From Ureibacillus sinduriensis BLB-1 = JCM 15800 (GTDB taxonomy: Bacteria > Bacillota > Bacilli > Bacillales_A > Planococcaceae): a stretch of DNA of 64,000 nt. This document shows, piece by piece, positions 23,971 to 33,895 of this stretch. The translations under genes were made by a program, and so were the position numbers. The first letter of the stretch is position 1, and every line of letters begins with the position of its first letter. Location: contig NZ_JPVO01000051.1 of assembly GCF_000772955.1 (NCBI RefSeq), forward strand, positions 1-64,000. Direction: 5' to 3'. The notes under the pieces were generated by a model, which saw nothing but the letters and a program-made list of their open reading frames with translations, did not search any database and was not told the DNA's origin.

Positions 23971-24707
23971 AAACGTCCCTCCGCTATCCTTTGTAGAGTG
24001 TTGATAAAATGAGCCGGAAACATCCCCAATTCTGTGCCGCTTTGTTCACTCGCTATTTTGTATTCTTTTAATGCAGATGCTAAATTCTGCAACGGTTTCT
24101 CGCTGCATGCCAGTACAGCCGCACAGATCGCGCTCAATAGACAACCTGTTCCTGTTATGTGTGTTGCATGGATATTGCCCCCCTGCACTTGCATAATCTC
24201 TTGTCCATCTGTCACAATGTCGGTTGCTCCTGTGACCACCACGATACATTCATACTTTCGTGCAACCTCTTTTGCTGCAGCGATGGTGTCCATTTCACCA
24301 TTGCCACTATCGACACCACGGGATTCCCATGTAACACCATGGATTGAAGCAAGCTCTCCTTCATTACAGCGCAGCACATCAATACTTACCTGTTCAAGCA
24401 GTTGCATGACAACACTTTTTCGATAGGGTGTTGCTCCTACTCCCACAGGGTCCAATACAACCGGCACCTCGCACTCATTCGCCTTTCGCCCAGCAACAAG
24501 CATTGCATCATGGGTACGGGCATTCACCGTCCCAATATTTAATAACAATGCATTGGCTATCGCCACCATGGCTGCCGCATCTTCTGCTTCGTCCGCCATA
24601 ACTGGTGAAGCACCAATGGCCAGTAGCCCATTTGCTGTAAAATTGGCCACGACATAGTTCGTTATACAGTGTACCAATGGTTTGGTTTGATTAATTTTCG
24701 CCAGCAT
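23967..24707 (-). CDS. thiM: Hydroxyethylthiazole kinase ThiM
   Basis: A 246-residue kinase that salvages hydroxyethylthiazole. Motifs PLVHCITNYVVANFTANGLL, PVVLDPVGVGATPYR and the GTGC anion-hole motif in ATHITGTGCLLSAI. First enzyme gene of the operon; its GGGGGTG SD lies inside a 23-codon leader ORF that overlaps the thiM start. Controlled by two upstream TPP riboswitches. Confidence 0.93.
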   Translation of the reverse strand: MLAKINQTKPLVHCITNYVVANFTANGLLAIGASPVMADEAEDAAAMVAIANALLLNIGTVNARTHDAMLVAGRKANECEVPVVLDPVGVGATPYRKSVVMQLLEQVSIDVLRCNEGELASIHGVTWESRGVDSGNGEMDTIAAAKEVARKYECIVVVTGATDIVTDGQEIMQVQGGNIHATHITGTGCLLSAICAAVLACSEKPLQNLASALKEYKIASEQSGTELGMFPAHFINTLQRIAEGRL

Positions 24708-24762
24708 ATCGCTTCACCCCCGGGTTTCGCAGTCCGTTTCCGACTTCTATAAGCAATATCAT
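24691..24762 (-). CDS. 23-codon leader ORF overlapping thiM
   Basis: ATG at 24762 has AAGGAGG 7 nt before it, a better SD than thiM has. The frame (MILLIEVGNGLRNPGVKRYAGEN) runs 17 nt past the thiM ATG in another frame. Translation through it would open the thiM start region, so it may be a coupling leader peptide. Could be chance. Confidence 0.35.
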   Translation of the reverse strand: MILLIEVGNGLRNPGVKRYAGEN

Positions 24763-24789
24763 GTTTCTTCCTCCTTATTATTGGAGAGC

Positions 24790-24819
24790 AAAAAAGCCTC
24801 TACTATAGAAAGTAGAGGC
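24790..24819 (-). terminator. Expression-platform terminator of the proximal TPP riboswitch
   Basis: GCCTCTACT (24796-24804) pairs with AGTAGAGGC (24811-24819), then a minus-strand T-run (24790-24795). Confidence 0.85.
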
Positions 24820-24845
24820 CAAAAAAGGTAAATTACACCCTTGAT

Positions 24846-24924
24846 TGCTCCCTACGTCAGTGTTAACTGTCAGGTTCTAAGGGTCAGGTTTTAACCTTCT
24901 CAACACAGATTGTGTCCCCCCGCA
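24846..24924 (-). promoter_or_regulatory. TPP riboswitch, proximal copy
   Basis: Minus-strand THI-box features in order: GGGGGGACACAATC, TGTTGAGAAGG, ACCCTTAGAACCTGA, a short P4/P5 stem CAGTTAACACTG, and CGTAGGGAGCAA. These are the conserved TPP aptamer segments (CUGAGA-type loop and ACCUGA...GGGA). It is followed by its own terminator at 24790-24819, so TPP binding should stop transcription before thiM. Confidence 0.92.
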
Positions 24925-24940
24925 ATTAAAGTAATTTTGC

Positions 24941-24971
24941 AAAAGAAAAGCCCTCCAAAATATGGAGAGCA
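24941..24971 (-). terminator. Expression-platform terminator of the distal TPP riboswitch
   Basis: Minus strand GCTCTCCA-TATTT-TGGAGGGC (one wobble) followed by TTTTCTTTT. Confidence 0.8.
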
Positions 24972-24995
24972 TACAAGCACACGAATAATATGTAC

Positions 24996-25077
24996 GTTGC
25001 TCCCTACGCCCGTATTAACGGATCAGGTTCTAAGGGTCAGGTTTTAACCTTCTCAACACCAATCGTGTCCCCCTGCA
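24996..25077 (-). promoter_or_regulatory. TPP riboswitch, distal copy
   Basis: Second complete THI-box: GGGGGACACGATTGGTG, TTGAGAAGG, ACCCTTAGAACCTGA, stem CCGTTAATACGG, CGTAGGGAGCAA. The core is almost identical to the proximal copy, while the P3 and P4 arms differ but stay paired. Upstream (25078-25140) is AT-rich and must hold the promoter; no clear -35/-10 pair was chosen. Confidence 0.92.
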
Positions 25078-25155
25078 AAACATTTAACTATAGTCTATAT
25101 TACATCAAATATAGAATTAATCTACACTAATTTAAAATATTTGGGAAACAGGCAA

Positions 25156-25189
25156 GAAAAAAAGCCCTTCCCACATAAGTGGAAAGAGC
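25156..25189 (-). terminator. rpsI terminator
   Basis: GCCCTTCCCAC (25164-25174) pairs, with wobbles, with GTGGAAAGAGC (25179-25189); T-run on the minus strand at 25157-25163. Confidence 0.85.
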
Positions 25190-25203
25190 CTTGAAACGCA
25201 AAA

Positions 25204-25596
25204 TTAACGTTTTGAGAACTGAGGCGCACGACGCGCGCCTTTAAGACCGTATTTTTTACGTTCTTTCATACGTGGGTCACGAGTTAGTAAACCTGCAGAT
25301 TTTAGTGCTGGACGGAAATCTGGGTCAACTGATAGTAACGCACGAGCGATACCATGACGGATTGCACCGGCTTGACCTGTGAATCCACCACCGTTTACGT
25401 TTACGAATACATCATAGCTACCTTTAGTTTGAGTTGCTTCTAATGGTTGGTTGATGATTAAGTGTAAAGTTTCGAATGGTAAGTACTCTTCGATGCTACG
25501 GTTGTTGATAACAATTTTACCTTCGCCTGGTACTAAACGTACGCGAGCTACTGAGCTTTTACGGCGACCTGTGCCGATATATTGAACTTGTGCCAA
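25204..25596 (-). CDS. rpsI: 30S ribosomal protein S9
   Basis: A 130-residue S9: [17 protein letters not shown] at the N-terminus and the basic [16 protein letters not shown] tail that reaches the P-site tRNA. 22 bp after rplM, forming the usual rplM-rpsI pair; ends in a terminator. Confidence 0.98.
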   Translation of the reverse strand: MAQVQYIGTGRRKSSVARVRLVPGEGKIVINNRSIEEYLPFETLHLIINQPLEATQTKGSYDVFVNVNGGGFTGQAGAIRHGIARALLSVDPDFRPALKSAGLLTRDPRMKERKKYGLKGARRAPQFSKR

Positions 25597-25618
25597 GGGT
25601 ATATCCTCCTCTTAATAA

Positions 25619-26056
25619 TTATCCGCGAAGCGTATAGCTTTCTGGTTTTTGTGCTGCATGTGGGTGTTCTGCTCCAGCGTAAACGTTTAGTTTACCGAAC
25701 ATTTTACGTCCTAAAGAGTTTTTAGGAAGCATCCCTTTAACTGCTAATTCGATCATTTGTGTTGGGTATTTATCTTTCATTTCGCCAGCTGTACGTTGTT
25801 TTAAACCACCAGCGAATTGAGTGTGACGGTAATAAATTTTACCTTCTAATTTGTTACCTGTTAAATGAATTTTGTCAGCGTTGATTACGATAACAAAGTC
25901 ACCTGTGTCTACGTTTGGTGTGAATGTTGGTTTATGTTTACCGCGTAAGATAGCAGCTACTTCAGAAGCTAAACGTCCAAGCGTTTGGCCTTCTGCGTCA
26001 ACTACTAACCATTTACGATCTACTTCGTGACCTTTAGCCATGAATGTTGTACGCAT
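25619..26056 (-). CDS. rplM: 50S ribosomal protein L13
   Basis: A 145-residue L13: [30 protein letters not shown] and [13 protein letters not shown] are family hallmarks. SD AGGAGG lies 9-10 nt before the ATG. The 130-bp leader upstream may carry an L13 autoregulatory element, but I could not fold one with confidence. Confidence 0.98.
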   Translation of the reverse strand: MRTTFMAKGHEVDRKWLVVDAEGQTLGRLASEVAAILRGKHKPTFTPNVDTGDFVIVINADKIHLTGNKLEGKIYYRHTQFAGGLKQRTAGEMKDKYPTQMIELAVKGMLPKNSLGRKMFGKLNVYAGAEHPHAAQKPESYTLRG

Positions 26057-26186
26057 TTATATATCCTCCTAATCGATTCAATTACCGTTATTTTTCATTA
26101 GTATACACTTATAAGTTTCGGGGCTTATTTGTGGTGGTAATGAAAATACCATATGTCATCTTATAATATATTTATACATAAGTCAA

Positions 26187-26218
26187 GAAAAAAAGCAACA
26201 CACCTGGTAGTGTTGCTT
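26187..26218 (-). terminator. Terminator between truA and rplM
   Basis: AAGCAACAC (26193-26201) pairs with GTGTTGCTT (26210-26218), followed by T-run on the minus strand. Ends the ecf-truA transcript; it could also take part in rplM attenuation. Confidence 0.8.
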
Positions 26219-26281
26219 ATTTATTTTAGCACACATTTCGTTTAAGTGCACGCCCAGATTTTGGACTTATAAAATTTAGAT

Positions 26282-27022
26282 TTAATAGAAGACTTTTTCC
26301 AGATAGAGACCATGGGCAGGAGCGGTTTTGCCAGCTCTTCCACGATCCATGGAAGCAACAATTCCCTCCAGGTCCTTAACCTCACGCTTCCCTATGCCAA
26401 CTTCCCACAAGGTTCCCGCAATGATCCGTACCATGTTATATAAAAAGCCATTGCCTTCTATTACCATATGCAGTTCTTCCCCTTGCCAAGAGAAGCTCAA
26501 GGATTGAACAGTTCGAACTTTATCCACTACACTTGTATTGGCCGCGCAGAAGCAGGAGAAATCATGTGTTCCGACAATATAGTTTGCAGCAGCCTGCATG
26601 TCTTCAACATTTGGCTTCAGACCATTGGTTTCAACGGAATAATGCCGGCGGAAGGGACTTTGTTGTTCCTCACAGTTCCAAATATATCGATACTGTTTGC
26701 CTGAGACACTGTATCTTGCATGAAAATCTGCAGCTACTTCCTCCACTGCCAGTACACGAATATCCCGAGGTAATTGGACGTTTAACGCTTTTTTATAACG
26801 ATCTACCGGAATTGTAAGGGTTGTATCAAAATGAATGACCTGTCCTGTTGCATGGACACGGGCATCCGTACGACCACTCGCCGTAATTTTCACTTTTTCC
26901 CCTTTATGCATTTTGGTTAATACATTTTCAAGTTCAAGCTGTACAGTGCGCTCCCCTGGCTGAACTTGATAACCGGCAAAAAGGGTGCCATCGTAACTAA
27001 TGGTCGCCTTTAAACGTCTCAA
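26282..27022 (-). CDS. truA: tRNA pseudouridine(38-40) synthase TruA
   Basis: A 246-residue enzyme isomerising uridines in the anticodon arm. Catalytic Asp in GRTDARVHA; YDGTLFAGYQVQPGERTVQ, KQYRYIWN and NGFLYNMVRIIAGTLWEVG are family motifs. It follows ecfT by 22 bp, the same order as in B. subtilis. Confidence 0.95.
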   Translation of the reverse strand: MRRLKATISYDGTLFAGYQVQPGERTVQLELENVLTKMHKGEKVKITASGRTDARVHATGQVIHFDTTLTIPVDRYKKALNVQLPRDIRVLAVEEVAADFHARYSVSGKQYRYIWNCEEQQSPFRRHYSVETNGLKPNVEDMQAAANYIVGTHDFSCFCAANTSVVDKVRTVQSLSFSWQGEELHMVIEGNGFLYNMVRIIAGTLWEVGIGKREVKDLEGIVASMDRGRAGKTAPAHGLYLEKVFY

Positions 27023-27044
27023 TGAACTTCACCTCGCCTATTGA

Positions 27045-27842
27045 TTAATTACGATAAAATACTAATAATACAGTCATGACGGCTAGTACAACTAAGCTGG
27101 TTGTATCCCGCCAATCCCATTTTAACTGTCGATATCGCGTCCGTCCTTCGCCCCCGCGATACCCACGGACTTCCATCGCCGTAGCAAGATCCTCCGCGCG
27201 TTTAAACGCACTGACAAATAGAGGGACCAATAGCGGGACAACCGCTTTTATACGCTCTTTTAAAGGTCCGGCACTTAAATCCGAACCGCGTGCCATTTGC
27301 GCTTTCATGATTTTATCCGTTTCATCCATTAATGTTGGGATGAAACGAAGGGCGATGGACATCATTAAAGCTAATTCATGAACAGGCATTTTCATCTTTT
27401 TTAAAGGGTTTAACAGTACTTCAATCCCGTCCGTTATGGAAATAGGTGATGTCGTTAACGTCAATATGGATGTCATGAGTACCAGTACCAAGAAGCGGAT
27501 CGAGATAAAAATACCTTGCCTCAACCCTTCCTCATAGACTTTTAAGAACCCTAGCTCAAAGAGGATGTCCCCTTCTCTAGTAAACAAAATATGAATTAAA
27601 AACGTAAATACCAATAGAATCATCACCGGCTTTAATCCATTGATCAAGAAGTACACGCGAATACGGGACATTAGAATGACCAGTAATGTAAAAGCCAATA
27701 GTAAAGCATAAGTGATTATATTATTCGCCAAGAAAACAACCAAGATAAAAGCAAATACAAAGACAAGCTTGGAACGCGGGTCCAATCGATGAACAAATGA
27801 ATCCCCAGGAATATAACGGCCAAATATCATTTTCTCCATCAT
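27045..27842 (-). CDS. ecfT: ECF transporter transmembrane protein EcfT
   Basis: A 265-residue membrane protein, the shared T component of group II ECF vitamin importers. About five membrane segments and two coupling-helix ARG-type motifs (MARGSDL and MEVRGY) that contact the EcfA ATPases. N-terminal FGRYIPGDSFVHRLDPRSKL is typical. 4-nt overlap with ecfA2. Confidence 0.93.
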   Translation of the reverse strand: MMEKMIFGRYIPGDSFVHRLDPRSKLVFVFAFILVVFLANNIITYALLLAFTLLVILMSRIRVYFLINGLKPVMILLVFTFLIHILFTREGDILFELGFLKVYEEGLRQGIFISIRFLVLVLMTSILTLTTSPISITDGIEVLLNPLKKMKMPVHELALMMSIALRFIPTLMDETDKIMKAQMARGSDLSAGPLKERIKAVVPLLVPLFVSAFKRAEDLATAMEVRGYRGGEGRTRYRQLKWDWRDTTSLVVLAVMTVLLVFYRN

Positions 27843-28711
27843 TTTGCTTCACGCCCCTCTCGTAAGGCATGTGCAACTTCTAAAGCCAGCTCTTCTTCCG
27901 TTAAACAAATTTTGGATAATGATCTATTGATTAATTTTTCTATCTTCCTTTGGAAGCGGACTATATGCGGCAGTTCCAAACGGTATTTTTCGAGTGTTTC
28001 CGCATCAGAAAATATTTCATGAGGTGTTCCATTCAATACACATCGTCCTTCATGCATAATGGCAATGGCATCAGCGTAACGGGCAGCATCTTCCATACTA
28101 TGTGTAACAAGGATCGTTGTTAGGCCGCGTTCTTTATGAAGGGCATAAAACATGTCCATAATTTCTTTTTGTCCACGGGGATCAAGCCCCGCGGTCGGTT
28201 CATCCAACACAATTACCTCGGGTTCCATTGCAAGCACCCCAGCAATCGCTACACGGCGCATTTGGCCTCCTGACAAATCAAAGGGTGATTTGTTTAAAGT
28301 ATCCTCTGGTAAGCCTACTAGATGTATCAGCTCGCGTGCCCTTTCTTCCGCAACTTCTTCCGACACACCAAAGTTCATCGGACCAAACATAATATCCTTC
28401 AGCACGGTCTCTTCGAACAGTTGATGTTCAGGGAACTGAAAGACAATTCCAACTTTTTGGCGAACAGGTTTTAGTTCCTTGGCTTTTTTCCCGGCAACTA
28501 TAACCCGGTCTCCAATATGTACTTGTCCTTTTGATGGCTTTAAAAGACCATTAAAGTGCTGAAGGATGGTAGACTTGCCCGATCCTGTATGCCCGATAAT
28601 CGCCTGATAGGTTCCATGAGGAATTGTTAAATCAACATCGAATAACGCATATTTTTCAAAAGGAGTCCCCATTGAATACGCATAACTTACTTGTTGAAGT
28701 TTGATGTCCAT
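27839..28711 (-). CDS. ecfA2: ECF transporter ATPase EcfA2
   Basis: A 290-residue ATPase: Walker A GHTGSGKST, signature LSGGQMRRVAIAGVLA, Walker B VIVLDEPTAGLDP, H-loop VTHSMEDAA. Pairs with EcfA1 and EcfT to drive vitamin uptake with varied S components, none of which lie in the window. Overlaps ecfA1 by 25 nt and ecfT by 4 nt. Confidence 0.93.
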   Translation of the reverse strand: MDIKLQQVSYAYSMGTPFEKYALFDVDLTIPHGTYQAIIGHTGSGKSTILQHFNGLLKPSKGQVHIGDRVIVAGKKAKELKPVRQKVGIVFQFPEHQLFEETVLKDIMFGPMNFGVSEEVAEERARELIHLVGLPEDTLNKSPFDLSGGQMRRVAIAGVLAMEPEVIVLDEPTAGLDPRGQKEIMDMFYALHKERGLTTILVTHSMEDAARYADAIAIMHEGRCVLNGTPHEIFSDAETLEKYRLELPHIVRFQRKIEKLINRSLSKICLTEEELALEVAHALREGREAK

Positions 28712-29532
28712 AAATCATTCACCAACTCTTCTTCTGACATATGTTGTCCTGCTAATAACACACCATTTTCTTGAAAAAGTTTTGTCATACGCATTGCAAA
28801 AGGGAGCTCCAAGCCAAATTCAACAAGCTTATCACCAAGAGCAAAAATTTCGGAAGGTGTTCCTTCAGCGTATTTTTTTCCGTCATTCATAAATAGTACT
28901 CGATCTGCAAATATTGCTTCTTCTACATCGTGCGTAATGGAAAGAACGGTCAAGCCAATTTCTTCACGAAGGGCACGAACGGTTTTCAATACCTCATCTC
29001 GTCCCTGGGGATCAAGCATTGATGTTGCTTCATCCAAAATTAAAAGCTTAGGTCGCATAGCTAGTGCACCTGCAATAGCGACACGTTGTTTTTGTCCACC
29101 AGATAGGTGGTGAGGTTCATGGTTTAAGAACTTGTCCATCTTCACTTGTTCAAGTGATGAGTGAACACGTTCAACCATATCTTTATATGGTACACCGCTA
29201 TTTTCCAATGCGAATGCTACATCATCCTGTACTGTAGCGCCAACAAATTGATTATCCGGGTTTTGGAAAACCATCCCGATATTTGAACGAGCTTCCCAAA
29301 GATTTTCTTCCGTTAAAATATTTCTCATCACGCGCACTTCTCCTTCTTGTGGAAAGAGTAGTCCGCTTACTAGCTTGACCATCGTTGATTTTCCAGAACC
29401 GTTATGTCCTACAATCGCTATCCATTCCCCTTCATTAATTGAAAACGAAACATTCTGAACAGCTTTCCTGTGTTCCGGGCTATCTGGTGTATATGAAAAA
29501 CTTACATTACTAAACGATAAAATCTCGGTCAC
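28687..29532 (-). CDS. ecfA1: ECF transporter ATPase EcfA1
   Basis: A 281-residue ATPase: Walker A GHNGSGKST, signature LSGGQKQRVAIAGALA, Walker B LLILDEATSMLDP, H-loop ITHDVEEA. First gene of ecfA1-ecfA2-ecfT-truA. The S10-spc-alpha transcript ends upstream at 29996-30041, so this operon has its own promoter, and its leader contains the structured element at 29734-29832. Confidence 0.93.
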   Translation of the reverse strand: MTEILSFSNVSFSYTPDSPEHRKAVQNVSFSINEGEWIAIVGHNGSGKSTMVKLVSGLLFPQEGEVRVMRNILTEENLWEARSNIGMVFQNPDNQFVGATVQDDVAFALENSGVPYKDMVERVHSSLEQVKMDKFLNHEPHHLSGGQKQRVAIAGALAMRPKLLILDEATSMLDPQGRDEVLKTVRALREEIGLTVLSITHDVEEAIFADRVLFMNDGKKYAEGTPSEIFALGDKLVEFGLELPFAMRMTKLFQENGVLLAGQHMSEEELVNDLWTSNFNK

Positions 29533-29620
29533 TGATCTTAGCTCCTCTCTATCTCTACTAACTAAATTACACTGTTTTAAACCGCAATGCTACCTTTTCA
29601 TAAGGCGTCGTCATATATAA

Positions 29621-29675
29621 AAATAAGGTACGTTTGCATATCAGAAAAACACCGATCGAAACGTACATTATTTTT
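29621..29675. repeat. Inverted repeat in ecfA1 leader
   Basis: AATAAGGTACGTTT and AAACGTACATTATT pair over a 23-nt loop (one mismatch), with T-runs on both sides. It lies about 90 bp before ecfA1 and could be a second attenuator or a bidirectional terminator. Confidence 0.5.
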
Positions 29676-29733
29676 GTATATGTATGGTTAAATGAAAAAC
29701 AGTCTATTGCTCACTGACTCTTTTTTGGAAATA

Positions 29734-29832
29734 AAAAAGCGCGCACCTCATTCGAAAGAAATGCGCTTTACTACTACATTTGTTTACAAGAACACGGCTG
29801 CTCATTTCCGTGCTCTTGATGAATGAGGTGCG
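29734..29832 (-). ncRNA. Candidate structured leader RNA (attenuator-like) upstream of ecfA1
   Basis: Minus strand: CGCACCTCATTC (29832-29821), an inner hairpin AAGAGCACGG / CCGTGTTCTT (29817-29788), then AAAGCGC (29769-29763), GAATGAGGTGCG (29753-29742) and GCGCTTTTTT ending at 29734. The 12-mer can pair with the first 12-mer, or stay in the loop of the AAAGCGC/GCGCTTT terminator hairpin. The two pairings compete, the logic of a transcription attenuator. I recognise no known riboswitch class. Confidence 0.45.
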
Positions 29833-29995
29833 GAGAGCTAGACGAGACGCCATCAACTAGTGATCCGCTCATTATAACGCTCAAGCCATTTTATTGTCGT
29901 ATAAATCATTATGATTATTAGAAAAACACGATTCCCGATATCGAAAATCGACGTTTTTCTACCACTAATGAAGGTGAAATCGAATACCCATCAGT

Positions 29996-30041
29996 GAAAA
30001 AAGAGAGGGGTCCGGGTTCAACCGGTGAACCGGACACCCTC
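29996..30041 (-). terminator. Terminator of the S10-spc-alpha cluster (after rplQ)
   Basis: 16-bp imperfect stem (30005-30020 with 30026-30041) and a T-run on the minus strand, 25 bp past the rplQ stop. Confidence 0.9.
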
Positions 30042-30065
30042 ATACCTGTTAATTAAGAATCCGTA

Positions 30066-30446
30066 TTAAACTAATTCAATAATTACTACAGGTGCACCGT
30101 CACCACGGCGAGGTCCTACTTTAAGGATACGAGTGTAACCACCTTGACGCTCAGTGTAACGTGGCGCAACATCATTAAATAACTTTTGAAGTGCAAATGA
30201 AGTTGTTTCGTTACCTTCTGCATCAGTAGTTGTTACTAGTTCACGACGGATAAATGCAGCCGCTTGACGACGAGCATGTAAATCTCCACGTTTACCTAAA
30301 GTAATCATTTTATCAACTACAGAACGTAATTCTTTCGCACGTGCTTCAGTAGTTTCGATGCGTTCGTTAATGATTAAGTCAGTAGCTAAATCACGTAATA
30401 ACGCTTTACGTTGAGAACTTGTACGACCAAGTTTTCTGTAACCCAT
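30066..30446 (-). CDS. rplQ: 50S ribosomal protein L17
   Basis: A 126-residue L17: [25 protein letters not shown] and the C-terminal [15 protein letters not shown] are typical. Last gene of the alpha cluster, 47 bp after rpoA, before the terminator. Confidence 0.98.
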   Translation of the reverse strand: MGYRKLGRTSSQRKALLRDLATDLIINERIETTEARAKELRSVVDKMITLGKRGDLHARRQAAAFIRRELVTTTDAEGNETTSFALQKLFNDVAPRYTERQGGYTRILKVGPRRGDGAPVVIIELV

Positions 30447-30493
30447 GGATGTTCCCTCCTTTAATCTAGACTGCTATAAGTAGATTTACTTGA

Positions 30494-31438
30494 TTAGTCT
30501 TCCTTACGTAATCCTAAACCTAGCTCTTCTAATTTAGCTTTTACTTCTTCTAGTGATTTACGACCAAGATTACGTACTTTCATCATGTCGTCTTCTGATT
30601 TATTCGCAAGTTCTAGTACCGTATTGATACCAGCGCGTTTTAAGCAGTTATACGAACGAACTGAAAGATCTAATTCCTCAATCGTCATCTCTAAAACTTT
30701 TTCTTTTTGATCCTCTTCTTTTTCGACCATGATTTCAGCAGTTTGTGCTTCATTCGTTAAGCCTACGAAGATATTAAGGTGCTCAGTTAAAATTTTTGCT
30801 CCGAGCGATATCGCCTCTTTTGGACCGATGCTACCATCTGTCCACACATCAAGTGATAACTTGTCGAAATCAGAGTTCTGTCCAACACGAGTGTTCTCCA
30901 CTTGAAAATTAACGCGTGAAACTGGAGTGTAAATAGAGTCGATCGGGATCACGCCAATAGGAAGATCCTCACGTTTGTTTTGATCAGCAGGAGTATATCC
31001 ACGGCCACGACGAGCATACATGCGCATACGTAGATGACCATTTTTAGCGATTGTTGCAATATACAAATCTGGATTTAATATTTCAACGTCACTGTCATGT
31101 GTGATATCAGCAGCTGTAACCGTTCCATCACCTTTCACATCAATCTCAATAACTTTTTCTTCGTCAGAGTAGATTTTAAGTGCAAGTTTTTTGATATTCA
31201 AAATGATTGAAGCAACATCTTCTACTACGCCTTCGACAGTAGAGAATTCATGTAATACACCATCAATTTGAATAGATGTAACAGCAGCTCCTGGTAATGA
31301 AGACAGAAGGATACGACGTAAAGAATTACCCAAAGTGTTTCCGTATCCGCGTTCAAGCGGTTCTACAACAAACTTGCCATATTTGGAATCTTCGCTGATC
31401 TCAACAGTTTCAATCTTTGGTTTTTCAATTTCGATCAT
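30494..31438 (-). CDS. rpoA: RNA polymerase alpha subunit
   Basis: A 314-residue alpha subunit: N-terminal assembly domain (about 1-230; [20 protein letters not shown]) and a C-terminal DNA/activator-binding domain (about 250-314; [28 protein letters not shown]). Same length class as B. subtilis RpoA (314). 138 bp after rpsK, a longer gap than others in this cluster. Confidence 0.98.
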   Translation of the reverse strand: MIEIEKPKIETVEISEDSKYGKFVVEPLERGYGNTLGNSLRRILLSSLPGAAVTSIQIDGVLHEFSTVEGVVEDVASIILNIKKLALKIYSDEEKVIEIDVKGDGTVTAADITHDSDVEILNPDLYIATIAKNGHLRMRMYARRGRGYTPADQNKREDLPIGVIPIDSIYTPVSRVNFQVENTRVGQNSDFDKLSLDVWTDGSIGPKEAISLGAKILTEHLNIFVGLTNEAQTAEIMVEKEEDQKEKVLEMTIEELDLSVRSYNCLKRAGINTVLELANKSEDDMMKVRNLGRKSLEEVKAKLEELGLGLRKED

Positions 31439-31576
31439 TCAATTTACCCTCCTTCAAAACATCGAATGTATAGGTTCATAACATCATAATAGTCAAAATG
31501 TATTGACTTTATAAGATTTGCACAAGATTTTGTTTTGTACAAGCAATGATGAACTCAAAAGTTTGAGATGCACCCA

Positions 31577-31984
<408 letters not shown>

Positions 31985-31991
31985 TTACTTA

Positions 31992-32357
31992 TTATTTTTT
32001 CTTGTTCGCTACAGTTTTACGAGGACCTTTACGCGTACGCGCATTGTTTTTCGTATTTTGACCACGAACAGGTAAACCACGACGGTGACGGATACCACGG
32101 TTAGAACCGATTTCCATCAAACGTTTAATGTTAAGTGAAATTTCGCGACGTAAGTCACCTTCCACTTTATAAGTATCTAATTGTTCACGGATTTTGTTTA
32201 ACTCATCTTCAGTAAGATCGCGTACACGAGTATCTCCATTGACACCAGCAGCAGCTAATACTTTTTGAGATGTAGTTTTACCAATTCCGTAAATGTAAGT
32301 TAATGAAATTACCACGCGTTTGTCGCGAGGAATGTCAACTCCAGCAATACGTGCCAT
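31992..32357 (-). CDS. rpsM: 30S ribosomal protein S13
   Basis: A 121-residue S13: [26 protein letters not shown] and the basic tail [19 protein letters not shown]. 22 bp after rpmJ. Confidence 0.98.
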   Translation of the reverse strand: MARIAGVDIPRDKRVVISLTYIYGIGKTTSQKVLAAAGVNGDTRVRDLTEDELNKIREQLDTYKVEGDLRREISLNIKRLMEIGSNRGIRHRRGLPVRGQNTKNNARTRKGPRKTVANKKK

Positions 32358-32379
32358 TCGCTACAGCACCTCCTTTTAA

Positions 32380-32493
<114 letters not shown>

Positions 32494-32530
32494 CTAACCC
32501 AACCTCCTTAATAGTCCGGAGTGCAAAAGA

Positions 32531-32749
32531 TTATTTAAAACGGTATGTGATACGACCGCGAGTTAAATCGTACGGAGATAACTCAATAGTAACCTTATCT
32601 CCAGGTAAAATACGGATAAAGTGCATACGAATCTTTCCAGAAACGTGTGCAAGCACCGTGTGCCCATTTTCTAATTCTACCTTAAACATCGCGTTTGGCA
32701 AAGTCTCAACAACTGTTCCTTCGACTTCAATTACATCGTCTTTCGCCAT
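32531..32749 (-). CDS. infA: Translation initiation factor IF-1
   Basis: A 72-residue S1-fold protein ([41 protein letters not shown]) that binds the A site with IF-2 and IF-3. The frame is open upstream, but the ATG at 32749 gives the family length. Directly downstream of the decayed map gene. Confidence 0.97.
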   Translation of the reverse strand: MAKDDVIEVEGTVVETLPNAMFKVELENGHTVLAHVSGKIRMHFIRILPGDKVTIELSPYDLTRGRITYRFK

Positions 32750-32823
32750 CAACCCTGTCTCCCTTCTATATGCGTTTTTCGATTCTCTAACATACACGAT
32801 AAAGAGAATCTATGCAACTGTTT

Positions 32824-33050
32824 TTATTCAATAGAAGCAACTTCACCAACATATGCTTGGATTGTATGAGAGATGTTCGAAAGACGCTCGTCTGGTTTCG
32901 CTTCACACAATCCAGGGAATGACTACTTCAGATAAAAGAAATGCAATCATTTCTTTACTCGTTATCCCGGAATGCCTTGGATGAGAGATTCATACCCGTT
33001 ACAAAGATGCTTCCACGAAACCCATAACACTTACCACAAAATAGATTTTA
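32824..33050 (-). pseudogene. map: Remnant of type I methionine aminopeptidase gene (map)
   Basis: On the minus strand three frames hold fragments of MetAP I in the correct order: GFRGSI (near 33010-33023), then E-SLIQGIPG-stop-RV matching the EELVHGIPGKRV part, then CEAKPDERLSNISHTIQAYVGEVASIE-stop (ends at 32824) matching the region after the first metal ligands. Frameshifts, internal stops and loss of the C-terminal half mean no product. It lies exactly where map is found in B. subtilis, between adk and infA. The rest of the gap to 33175 shows no gene. Confidence 0.8.
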
Positions 33051-33175
33051 TCACATTTGTGTCTCGTGTATACCGGGCACAATATGCTTTTGCAACTCTC
33101 AATAAAGTTTTTATTCTGTTGCACCCGCAAAGTCTCCCGCTATAAAGCAGTTTGACTTTCGTCTAATGCCGGGTT

Positions 33176-33895
<720 letters not shown>

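Noticed and set aside
24034-24426. 130-codon frame opposite thiM
   Set aside because: Antisense shadow with no SD; thiM coding is unambiguous.
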